DNA of 64,000 nt, from assembly GCF_000524195.1 (NCBI RefSeq), contig NW_020170382.1, forward strand, positions 501,099-565,098, read 5' to 3'. Both the position numbers and the translations under genes were made by a program. How positions within the stretch are numbered: the stretch's first letter is position 1; each line of letters opens with the position of its first letter. Origin of the DNA: Echinococcus granulosus. Taxonomy: Eukaryota > Platyhelminthes > Cestoda > Cyclophyllidea > Taeniidae. A model generated the notes under the pieces. That model saw nothing but the letters and a program-made list of their open reading frames with translations. It made no database searches and was not told the origin of the DNA. This document shows, one piece after another, positions 12,601-24,400 of the stretch.

Positions 12601-14880
12601 AATCATGATGTTGAGATTGTGCATATTTAAGACAAAAAGAAAGCAGATGTCTTCGAGGTACTTCTCCGCCATTTGGCGGCCGATGAATAAAATGATCACA
12701 AATTTTACTTATAAATTTAAATTTTTAGAATGGACGATTAAAGAAGATAAAGCCATAAGTAGTGTGAGTATACTAACCTCTCCAGGAAAACGAGAAAAAA
12801 AATAAAATTATCCCCCATTTCATGAAATTTCTTTTGCACAAAAGCTTGTTTGACGTGGTAAATCGGGAAAAAATGTTCTTTCCAAATACATTCAGACTCT
12901 CCAATAGCTTACATCAAAAAGACTAATTCTTTAACAAGCTGCCAGAACATCAGAATGATATCAAGGGTAAAAGTCAAAATCGAAAATCGTAAGAAAATAA
13001 CTGCCTCACTGACATTTACTTATGACAGAAAGCATTAACTGCCTACCCGATTCATTAAAACCCATGTCTTTTATGAGATTTGTAAACACAAAAAGGTCCG
13101 CAGTTGGAAAAAACATCTATTTTAGACGCATAATAGCTATATTAAAAGAGCAACTTAATTACGATGATCCTTTGCCTCCCCCCTCTCCAAAAAAATACCC
13201 ATTTTGTCAGCTCTCTCGGCACAATGAATGGATCAACACGGGGTGGATAACAAAGCTACTACTATTCAGGTGCCATTACTACAAAAAATCCAGTTCAGCA
13301 TTGAAGCTACGCATATTACTGACATGGAGTATTCGCAAAAATAGATGCCTTTCATAAAAAGCCTAGATAACTAGTAAACTGTCACTAAAATGGCCACAAT
13401 TAACATGTTATTATGAAACTAATAATTGGAAGAGGTATTTATTGCGTGCAATAGTTTAGATTGATAAAAACACAAAGGGGAAGAGTTAGGCCATTTTTGA
13501 CCTCTAATTCACTCACATATAACTACCAAAAGTACTTCTTAATTTGGCACTGAAGGAAATCATACTTATCACTAATGGAATACTTGCATGCTGAAATTCA
13601 CATACAACAAATACCTAGATGAAGAGATGAAATCCAAGCAATGGAATTGTCTAATAACTACGATACCTTTATTAAAGTTGATCGTAATCAACTAAGCAGA
13701 TACAAGAGGCAAAAAATGGAATAATTAACTCTACTGGTCTTATTTAAATACTAACTACTAAACCCCAACCAAATTTTTGCGTCTCTAGTACTTAAATAGA
13801 ACCATTTCTATACAAACAGCAAACAAACCTGATAGGATTTCGGAATTCCGATCACGTGAGAACGAAGTCAAAAATTCTAACTTGTGAACCACCATTTTCC
13901 CATAAAAGGTTTTGTTTTGAATGAATTGAGAAGAGAACAACGACTGACTTTCTTGCAAATTTGTTGAATTTGTTGATGCGACGGAAGAGCTGTTTAAAAC
14001 CAACTTTGGCTTGGGCGAGGTAATGCAGTACACCCAGGAGCATCGTTCACTTTCCTTTCGTTTTTGGTGGAAATAATTTGAAAACAGTAAAAAGGACACA
14101 AACCGGATAATTACCAACAGGAAAATCACTCCAGCCAAAATAATCATGGGGATATAAGGGGGCAGTCTTTTGACTGAAATCAGACCTGGTGAAGTAATGC
14201 CTTGTTCACGGGGCCCTGTAAGGTGTTTGTCTGATTCCAGTAACGAATGTGATTTCATTAAAAGTTCAGGTCCCAATGGAGTGTCAGACATGAAAGGCAT
14301 TGCTTCTAAAGACATGTGCTCAAAACTGGATTTTCCCAAATCACGGTTTTGTTTATGCACCTTTTCATTACCAGTGATACTATCAAATGTCTTGGTGTAC
14401 GGACTTCGGAATCTCAAATAATAATTGCAGGTGTCATTTTTATTGCAACATGAGAGCAAGGTATTTGTGCCACGATCAAGAGGGTGCCCACTGCACATAA
14501 AAAACAAAAATGGAGAAAAGTGTAGACAACCGTATTTAAAGGAAACATCTTGACTAAAACCCTCAAGACTTGCTGAATATGTATCCACTTTTGGAGCAGA
14601 CCAGTAAGAATCCTGTAAATACAGCGGCAATTCATGCGTTTTATCGGGAGAGGCATAGCAAAATCCACGGAACGGCGCAATGCAAAATCTTATTTCCATT
14701 GGCAGATTGAACATAGAATTCAGGGTTTTGTTCTGAAAACAATGCGTATTATCGTTACATACGCACACTAAGCTTCCTCTCCAAGTCATTAGAAAAGAAG
14801 GTTTGCTTTTATAGATATGTCTGTTAGGGAGGAGTAAAAGGAGAGAAGCCCACCACTTCACTTCGCGTATACTATCGCGC
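3656..14880 (-). CDS. TGF-beta superfamily type I receptor-like transmembrane pseudokinase
   Basis: Exons supported on the minus strand: ~14880-~13825 (ectodomain, membrane helix, juxtamembrane), 12162-11744 (N-lobe), 9525-9182 (catalytic loop to APE), 7270-7145, 7080-6999 and 3852-3656 (C-lobe, stop TAA). Phases from 11744 to the stop close exactly. The ectodomain has 10 cysteines, including a CC(N)..C(N) end (CCNKNDTCN), as in activin/TGF-beta receptors. The helix is IPMIILAGVIFLLVIIRFV. The kinase-fold part follows type I receptors: VLRH, INAAD, GSLFNFM, GTRGRPALAHR, YMAPE, FESHKRADVYALGIMIWEI, ECWN, RLSALRIKK. Four active-site positions are changed: VAIK Lys to Arg (12090-12092), alpha-C Glu to Leu, HRD to HRN (9482-9484), DLG to GLE (Asp codon now Gly, 9428-9430). 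No clear GS box or glycine loop was found. Unresolved: the first exon with start and signal peptide, and any exon between 13825 and 12162. The likely role is a ligand-binding decoy or allosteric co-receptor; that is inference. Confidence 0.85.
5780..6050. other. GC- and G-rich patch inside a receptor-gene intron
   Basis: This lies in the 3.1 kb intron between exons 7080-6999 and 3852-3656. It is much richer in G and C than its surroundings, with two G-tract clusters on the plus strand (about 5832-5855 and 5958-5978) and a GT run near 6005. Overlapping ORFs on both strands are low-complexity and unlike any family I know. It could be regulatory DNA or a quadruplex-forming tract. Confidence 0.35.
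12350..12519 (+). repeat. Dispersed ~190-bp repeat, copy 1 (diverged)
   Basis: Shares the family core with the copies at 41-63 kb: a GGCCTTCGGGCC-like hairpin segment (here CTGGCTTCCGGGCAATGGCAG), a TGCATATTGTGCCC block, then CTTCAAAGAAGCCTC and the end GACGCTACA. It lies in an intron of the receptor-like gene. Confidence 0.6.
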
Positions 14881-14939
14881 AGGATAGCCTTGGGAAACAG
14901 CTGATTAGACTGAACAACAAATGCTAAAAAAGCATGCAC

Positions 14940-15427
14940 TAATCCAACATTATATAATTAGCAGAAAAAACGTGCTAATGTTCTATAGTGCGAAAAATAC
15001 GTAATATGCTGATAGATAAATCCAATTGTTCGGTGCAAAAGCAGGTGCAATAATTTAAGGTTAAAACGACTTCAACAATTTCGTTCCAAAAAATTACTAA
15101 TTAAAAATAAAAAAATGGTCACATTACAGTTTATGCGAAAATCAACTAAACCAGGTGCTCATGAAAGCACTGAAAATGTGATTTAGCACTTCCAATAGCA
15201 TATAGACAGTTTAGAGAAGCGTAAAATTTGATTTCTGTCACCAAAAGCAATGCGAAAAGCTTCGTCAAAAAATGTTTAAAGATTCATTATCAGTGGTCTG
15301 TTCATTTTCATTATCTAGGTTCCAGGCCCTTTTGGGACTTTAATTTGACTGGTGGCTGCAGTGTTAGGTTTTGATTGGTCGAAGTATGCTATAGTCGTTT
15401 GTATAGCGTTTTTGATGTGGTGGCTCG
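14940..15427. promoter_or_regulatory. Divergent intergenic/5' region between receptor-like gene and RANBP2
   Basis: Fewer than 500 nt separate the 5'-most receptor-like exon (minus strand) and the RANBP2 start codon (plus strand). The sequence is AT-rich. The unresolved first exon of the receptor-like gene may lie here or in a further upstream position overlapping RANBP2. A shared bidirectional promoter is the simplest reading of the geometry; no specific motif proves it. Confidence 0.4.
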
Positions 15428-18400
15428 ATGTTCTCCACACGGGCTCAAGTTGATAAATACGTTCATACTATCCTGTCTGACGTTTCAGTTGCACGAGAAG
15501 TAGTTATATAAGTTACCTTAACTCCGTCTAGGAAAAATCCTATGGATACCATTTCGCCAAGCTTTACCTTGGCGTTCGTGACTACAAAAGCGCTCGGAAG
15601 TAGGCTTACTCATCTTTTTTACTTTTAGGTATCTTGGTGACTTTCTTTCCATAAGAAGAGATTATTTGCCAGGATTCCTGCTCCTTGGTCAAATCCTAGA
15701 GGCCCAGTGTGATGCTCCTGGAGCCGTTGAAGCCTATCATAAGGCCTATGAGTTGGACCCCTCAAATACACAATTGAATTTAAAAAGTATTGCATGTTCC
15801 TAGTTTTCCATGATTTTTTTTAATAGTTCGTGATCTGGCTTCAAAATCCCATCTTCCAATGGAAAGATACAAAGTAAACTTATAACAACTATATTATTTC
15901 TTTAGAAATATCAAGATTTAAGAAAAATCTCACCCCCTTGCTTACCGTTTTTCCGAACTTTTTATAAAAGTGCTGAAAATATTGGAGATGTAGGTGTTCT
16001 AATGGTTATGATTCCTGTAGCCGTTGATATCTTTGGGACAACGTGTTTCACTTTTGAAAACCTTATTATCACGTGGGGAATATGATGAGGCTTTCGATTT
16101 ATGTGTCAGAACTATTAATGATTTTGTGTGTATCGATAGAACTGCGTGGTATAATGCCGTGCTGGACTTCGTTTCGGTACTTTATCGTATTTGTTACCCA
16201 GCTCCCTTAAGCATGTGCCCGACTCATGTAATACGTACCCTTGGTGCAAGCATATTGATACGCTCCGGGGTTTCGCCCTGGTCGAAGTTCTTCGGCTTGC
16301 TGCACACACGGCTTGTTTATCCGACTTCCTATCCACTTTGGCCCGACTTGATGAATACATTGTGAAATTACTGCGTTCACCGCATTCCTGTGACAATGAA
16401 TTTGCCACTGAAATTCAGTTGCGTCTCTTTTTCTATCTTTCTATATATTTTCAGAGGCTCGCTAAAAAGGTGGTTTTAATATACTTTGCAATGATTGTAT
16501 GCTTCGATCGCATTTATAGAAAAAGGTCGATGCGAATATACACTTTCTCATTGAGTCATGTCTTCAACGCGCAGCTGCTCTCAAGACAAATGCTCCTTCT
16601 AGTGATTCAATCCTCTCAAAATCAGTATGGAAGCACTTATACGGTGACGGACTATCACTAAGGCTGCAGTCAGCACTGCTGGCTAAAAAGTCTAGCCACA
16701 GTCAGGCTCGTTGGAATGTGACCTTGCTTGAGGCCCTGAGCCAAGACAGCCTATCCAAGAACGAACAGCATAAATTTGAATTTCTTTTTGGGTTAGAGGA
16801 GCGTGTTAAGGGTGGAGCTGCTTGTTTATACAACGCAGAGGAGCTTTACTTAAAACTGCTGGAATACAGACCGGGTGATCTAAGTACTATTCTCTGGTAC
16901 GTTCTGCGTCCGGTAAAGGCAGACACCACATCAGACACTGATTTGGCTCTTCCGGCAGCTCGTCTCAAAATTATCGTTGATTGTGAGTTTGTTCCAACTT
17001 CTATCAGCTTTGGTTATTTTCGTGTTCTGATAACTACTTTTTTCCGCTTTCAAGCGGTTAGGGAAGTTTTTTCAAGTACACCCCCGTCTGCAGAGAACTG
17101 TAAAGTCTGCCAGCTCGATGCAGTAGTGTTTTTAGTGGCTTTATCCATTTCTTATTTGATTCGACATACATCCTCGGAGACCTCAAGGGGTCATGCTCAA
17201 GCGACATCATTGTCTTGGCCACCCCAACCACTCTGCCTCTTAAACACTCGTTTGCTACCAAGTTCTATGCAGCGTCGATGTTGGAATGGCTTGTGTGCAT
17301 GTGCGAAAAATAAGTCAGCGTAAGTCTTTGTCTCGTGAGTTGGGTTGGCGTTTCTTTATCATTTAGTGGTGTTTTCCCTTGCAGTGATGACGAATCCCCT
17401 CTGAAGCACTTTATTGATCAGCTACGTTTCGTAAGGCCAACACAGACTATGCCAGCTCGTTTAATTCTTCGTGTGGCTCAGGCCATCACCCGCTTACCTT
17501 TGGAGGCCTCTGCTACTGATTTTGCCTTGGCAAGAGCGGCTCGGGCATGGGAAGCTGGTCTCAGCGCCTTGATGCAGAATTCTGAATTCGCTCGGTTTGG
17601 TTCTCCTGCCCCAAGGTACTTTTTTCTTTGAGTCTTATAATTCGTCCTTTAAGTACGGTGTTTAAAATTTGACTCTCCATTTAAAGCGTACGAGAAAGGT
17701 ACTCCGATGAGGGTATCCTTTTTCCAGCAGAACTAAACTGCGATTGGTGGCACGGCACTCATGTGGATAATCTCACTACTATGACTTCAAAGGATCAGGC
17801 GTGGTTCTTCCTCGGTTGGCGTTGGCTTGCCTCATACTGGCTGGAACACCCACCGCCCAAGTTGGAGACATTGATAAGCCATCTGCAATATCTGAGAGAT
17901 CATGGTCTTCCTACTGACGTGGAGTGCATACTTCTGGCCGCGAAACTGGTCGAAAATGCGGTGAGATTGAGCAAAACCTCGCCTCTTATAAAACCTTTGG
18001 GGAATCTTGCACTGAGTCTTCTGAACACTACGCTTAGAGCCGTACAAAGAACCCCATTTACTGACGAATCCACGGTATGCGTGTGAAAGATTGAAGGGGA
18101 GGAAGTTTAAATTTAGCTTCTGCATCCTGTGCATATCTTTGTGTCCGTAGGCCAGGCCGACAAGGAATCTTTCTGATGCTATCACGTCATTACAGAAGGC
18201 TTTGGAATTGCCGAACGCTTCTGGTGAGCAGCTCTTCTCGTCCGCTCGCTGTGCTTCCGGCCTCGTTTCCCTTTTTTGTAGATTTTCTACTCGCGCTTTA
18301 ATTTCGGTTGTGTTTCGGCTTTCTCTTGGGTAGATACTTTCTCCCTACGGATTAGGTTTTTGGGGCAGCTGTGTGATCAGTCTGAGGTGGTTTTAGTCTT

Positions 18401-21400
18401 TCTATTACGGATATGAATTCAAATGCGGGCTTGGTAGTATCACAGTTTGAATTGAGGCCTGCCGAATATCCGAGTTAAGTGGTATATAGAGCTATATTTT
18501 GCATAATTTTTTCATTCGCAGCGCTTTCCCTTTAAACACGCTGTCTCATCGTACGCGAATTCTGTCTTTCATTGAATAAACGGTTTTTTTCTGCCTTCGA
18601 TCTTTTTCCTCGAGCTCCTGGACTGTTTTTACTCCCATTCTCATCTATCTTGTTCTTTACTCTCGTCCCCTGTGACGCTGCCCATTGCGCCACAACTAGC
18701 TCAATCGAGTGAAGTCCAGTCAACTGATCCAGCGCAAACGCAAATCATGTCATCTGGTTATGGAGCCTATGCTAATGGAGGTCGAACTTCGATATTCGGT
18801 CCTTATCGGTCGCCCGGGGTTACTAGTTCTCCTGCTGCCATGAGTGCTACTGCAGCTCCCAACTCTTTAGCTTCCGACTTGCAGGTAGGTTTGCATTCTG
18901 GGTTTGGTAGAAAGGGGTTTCACTTCAAAATTTTGACATTTGTATTTCTAGATGTTGTAAATTCCTCTTCGTCCTCGAATTTTCCCATGTCGGGAATTAG
19001 CGATTCACGCTTGCTTTCTGGTTGGTTGATGTTTCGTGAGGATGAATTTTGAGCCCTCGGGCTCCCTTTATCCTCGAGGTCGCTTGTAGAAACAAATACA
19101 CGATTGTGAAAATAAGAGATTTTTACCGTCCCTTTTTTCGTAGACGAAATTAATGACGCAAGTGGTGGAACAGTGGATGCCCTCATTTATGGAGTTCTCA
19201 CGCGTAATGTCGGAGACGTCCGCAGAGTTGGCGAAGAGTCGTTTGCAAAACAAGGAGTTGTCACGTTTGTTAAAGGAAACGCGGAATCAACTAGACACAG
19301 TTATCGCAGAACAGCAAAAGCAACAGCAGCGCAATTCAACTCCCGTCCGGCAGCCTTCTCCACCTGCTCAGCCCGTGCCCTCTTTGGAGGATTGGCGGGC
19401 GTTGCAGGAGTCTCTACGCGAGGTGGCCTCTGTCCTGCGCGACTTTTGCCATTGGCTGCCCCTTGCTATGCCTTCTTTTGCTCCGCCTCCTCCTCCCTTC
19501 CCTCATCCGGCGCATATACCACCACCACCACCACCAGCCCAACCATCCGCCATGCTTCGACCCGGTGACATTTTCACGTTGGAGAACCAACAGAAGGCCC
19601 AGTTAGCGCTTTCTCAACTTGCCGCCTTTCAGCAGCAGCAGCAACAACAGCAGATGCCACGAACAACGGGGGGATCGTGCTTTTTACTTCCACCTCCTTC
19701 TTATCCTCCGCCCACAGTGCCGCCTCCAGGTTGGTATTTCTTTTCCTGTAGTAAGCAGAGTTTTGAACATTAGTAGCTTGTATTAGTACGGGCTATTAAC
19801 ATGCAGAAAGGGGTGGTAGACCATACTGCGAAAATGGCATTAAAACCTATGAAAACTGAAGGCTTTGTGCATTCAAACGCTCCTTAAAAGTATTCCTTTG
19901 CTACATAACTTTTGTTTGTTCGTCATTCGCTCCCCGTGATCATTCGTCTGTTGAGGTTATCATAAGTCTTCATAAATTGTGACTATTTGTGGGACCGGAA
20001 CGGTGATGGTAGGATAAATTCTCATTGTAGGGGTGATGCTGAAGGCCTGAGCGCGATTCTTTAAATCAGATCCTCCGAAAAGCTAACTATTGGGGATTTT
20101 ATTTGAGCTTATGATAATTGGACAATGCTCTGTAGCGAGTATGTCCTATTCACCAATCACTTTTCAGTCATATTTGTCCAGAAGCAGACTGATGAGAAGG
20201 GTACCGCGTTTTTACGCCATGATTCAGAGATTTGCGTTCCTGGTAACATATTAGACATTCCTTTAAGGTGGATTTTGATTCATTGAAACGCGATTTCGCT
20301 TCGTTAGTGGTCATTGTGCAGAGCCCAAGTCTAGAGTTTACTGAAAGCTTGTGCCTACTCAACTCTTCACAATTTCACCGACCCACAACAAATACTTCCA
20401 TCCAGCAAAGTCAGATTCACTTTCAGGGTACATGATTAATGATCAACTCAAGACGAATGGCAGTTTAGATTGTAATAAAACGCAGCTTTGCTCAATCTCC
20501 ACTTTGTACATGTTACGTCATTTGTGAGTGGATTGTGAAAGGCAGAGCGCAGACGTTAAGCTCCGTTCGATTACGGTTGTGCCTCAATGGAAGCAGAGTT
20601 TACAGTCAGCTTTTTCAAAAGCCCCATTTTTAAAAAACCTAACGTCGTGACAACCATAGTAAATTTTTGGTGTAAAAACTATATTACAATCACTATTTAG
20701 TGGTAGTGGTGATGCTATATATATCACAAAGTGAGTTCAATTTTTCACCCCTTTGCCATTTCAGCGGTACCTGTGGACTTCCGCGTTCCGTCCGTAGCAA
20801 CCTGTCTCTTCCCTGCTGGTATAAGCACGTCTGCTACCTTTACTTCAACGTCAGCCTCTTCTGTTGACTCACCAAAAGTAGATTCGTCAGCAACCATTAC
20901 AACCGCACCGGTACAACCTGTGAAACCACCACCAACTTTGCCTGCCGCTTCTGCTGGTGCCACAGCTACGGGGCTACCGAAAATTACACCGTCCCCTGAT
21001 TCAAAGCAGGTAAATACTGATCGCATTTCCTTCTTTGTCGAAATTTATCTGCTATTTTGTCAACATTTTGTCACATCATTTCAAGGACACTCCACCGGCG
21101 GAAGCCGCGTCATCACCTGCACCAAAACCGTTCCCATTTGCGTTTAAACCTGCCGCAACCACTGCCACTGATGGCTTCAAAACGGAGACTTCGTCACTGT
21201 TCAGTTTCAGCAAGTTTGGAAGTCCAGACACTGCTGGCACGTCGGCTCTCTTTGGCACTCTCCCCTTTGGTCACAAACCTTCTGTCACTTCGCCATCCCC
21301 CGGTAGTCCCGATGTCTCGAAGAAGGCAGAGGAGGCGGAGACAGAGGTAGAAGATGACGAGGATAAGCCGGAGGCATTTGAGCCCAAGGTGGAATTTACA

Positions 21401-24400
21401 CCCTGTGTAGAGAGGTTACCGGAATTGGTGCAACCGATCACTGGAGAGGAGGGTGAGCGTGTGCTCTTTTGCCACCGTGCTCGTCTCTTCCGTTGGGATA
21501 AGTCGGATTCGTCCTCTAATGGGGAATGGAAAGCTCGGGGCATTGGTGAGCTCAAGGTTCTGGCTGATGATGCAGCCGTCAAGTTTCGCATTGTGATGCG
21601 ACGGGAGCAGGTAAGATTTTCTCACGTTAGAGGATGAAGAACTCTACAACTTTTGCAAATTTCACTATCATCCATTTTTTCTTGTTTTGAATAGATAATG
21701 AAGTTATGCGCCAACCACTACATCCTTCCTGGAATCAACATAAAGCGTCATTCACAAAGAGCTGAGGCATGCATGTGGAAAGCGCGAGACTTTGCAGTCA
21801 TGGATATTGACAAGCCCATCCCCAATGGTGCAGATGAGCTCTTCATGGCTCATTTCAAGACTGAGGAGATCACCGATGAATTTGAGAAGATTGTGAAATC
21901 CTGTCTCGAAAAGGCCTCTACAGTGGCACCTAAAAATGTAACTGAAAAGGATCCCAATGAGAAGGAGAAACCTAAGCCGGCCCTCATTACCAGCTGTTTG
22001 GAGAAACTCAGGCCAAAGGCGGGCTCTTGGGCTTGTGCCACGTGTGCTCTTAGTGTTGCTCAAGAGCCCGAAAAGTGTCCTGCCTGTCAGGCACCCAAAC
22101 CCGGCGCAAAACCCACTCAACACACTTCTACATCGGCACTACCCACCTTCAAATTCTTTTCAACACCCGCTTCGACGTCGCCGCCAGCTGTATCGACGAG
22201 TTTCGTTTTCGGTGGTGGTGGCGGTGCTTCTAGCAATCAGCTTATTCCTACCCCTCTCCCAAAATTCATTTTCGGTAACGCGCCTGCTCCAACAGCCGAG
22301 ACGGACAAGTTGTTCTCTTTTTCCACCCTCAACACCTCAGAGAACAAAACTGTGGGGTCCGCTAGCGGCGCGTTTGCAAATCTCGATTTGGCTAAGAATT
22401 TAGAAAAGCCTAGCACTGTTTTCACCTTCAAAATGAAGCCTCCAACACCGGTGAAGAGTAAGAATATTGATGAAGCCAAAAAGGCAGAAGAAGGGAAGGA
22501 TATAACTACATATTTTGATAACAACGAAGAGGATGACGTCACTCCTAGTGACCTCTCCCAGATCAGCTTTAAACCTGTGGTGGAACATTTACCGGATAAG
22601 GTTGAGGTGCACACTGGGGAGGAGGACGAAGAGGTGATCTTCGAGGCCCGTGCAAAGCTTTTCCGTTTCGACACTACCGTCTGGAAGGAACGGGGTCTGG
22701 GACAACTTAAGTTGCTTCGGTCCCCAGCCTCCGGGCGAGTACGCATTGTGATGCGAAGGGATCAGGTACACAAGGTGTGCTGTAACCACTCCATTACCTC
22801 TGGCATGACCCTGAAACCAATGGAAGGCAGCAAGGCGCTCGTGGTCCCTTGGGTTTGGTGGGCTGTCGACTTCTCCGATGACGAGGTTGGGCCTGAGGGC
22901 AGGAAGGAGATGTTCTCGGTGCGATTTAAGACGTTAGAAGAATCACAGGCCTTTCATGATGCCTTTGTGAAAGCTGCTGCTGCAGCCTCGGGTGCTGAAG
23001 CTCCCGCCGATCTAGAGGTTGAAGGAGATGAATTAGTGATTGTGGAGAATCCGGTAAGACGCTGTCTCCATTTTCTTGTAAATTGTTGGCTCTTCGTACT
23101 TGACCAGATAATTTTTGTGTGAATATTTGCTTGGCTCACTTATACAACAATTTCTCTTGGACTTAAGTAGCTAAAGACATTTCACTATTGTAGCTTTTTA
23201 ATGGTTCACGGAGGGGTCTCAGTGGTAATATCATTTTTTACATCACATTCCATGAAGACTTTTTCTAAGGGCGTTTTTTGATAACTTCAATTCGGATCGT
23301 TTCTCGTGAGTTGTTCGCGTAAATGATTGACTTACAACCATTTCCAGTCAAAGTTCCATCGTTCTCCCGTTTGGCTTTTTTGCCCTTTGCTCTAATACTA
23401 TTGCGAGATGAGTTAGGCATGCTGGAACTTTGTGATCATGGAAGCAAAGATCACATTTTAAGGAGTGGAATGTACCTTTTTCGGCAGTTTTGTCAATGAT
23501 ATTTGAATATTCTTGAGCAGGCTACACCTTCATTGATGAGGAGCGCTTTTCTGATATGGAGCATAAGTTTTCCAGTTTGAGATATCTCTTTAAATAATTG
23601 CACTCGTCGTTCTCACAGAAGGGTTTGTCAAACAAAAGGTTAATTATGCTTTTATAAGAGGTTTCATACGCTTGCTCTATGTTAATGGGATTTACTACTG
23701 TGCTGCGGGGTGAAAACGACACCGCAACGGCCGAGATTGTCACCGTCTTTAAAGGGTTTGCACTATTCATCTTACCCTGTCATCCACATGCTATCACTGT
23801 TTACCATCCTGATGGTGTCCATAGTGAATAACGACATTAGCCTTTAACTTACTGTGCCGTGTAGTACCTGAAGCCTTGTGTAGAAACGATTGTGTTGTCT
23901 TTAAAGTAAGTACTCTTTACCTCCTTTTCTTCAAAAATAGCTATCAATTGAGCAAGTGGCGCGCGCGCGGGCCCTACAACTACCAGACGATTTCTACGCC
24001 TACGAGCTGAAGAAGCCGGGAAGCAGTAGCCGCCATTCGCAGCGGGAAGATTTGACACCTGCTGAGGAGGCTGAAGAGGATGCACTGTTGGAAGCCGCTA
24101 TCAATCGGGGCACCTCATCCACCTCATCCTCCCTTGTGGTCGTCAAAAGTACCGAGTCACTCGTCATTACTACTCCGCCCACCTCTCCTCCTCCTACCTT
24201 CAGTGCTACTACCAGCGCTTTGCAGTCGCTTCGCGGGAAACCAGGCTCGTGGACGTGTGAATCTTGCTCCTTGTTGGTGGATCCCGAGAAGACTGTCTGT
24301 CCTGCCTGTCAAGCTGCCAAACCCGGAACTAGTGGGGTTTCTGAGAAGACTACGCCTGTTGCAACTGGTAAAGTTTCAGAGCGCCTGACGGCTATTATCG

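Noticed and set aside
21752..22746. Several minus-strand ORFs above 100 codons under RANBP2 exon 17
   Set aside because: Antisense shadows of a long GC-balanced coding exon; the plus frame has RanBD and zinc-finger signatures.
23522..23770. Minus-strand 82-codon ORF in a RANBP2 intron
   Set aside because: No domain, no poly(A) or promoter evidence; length expected by chance in an 890-nt intron.
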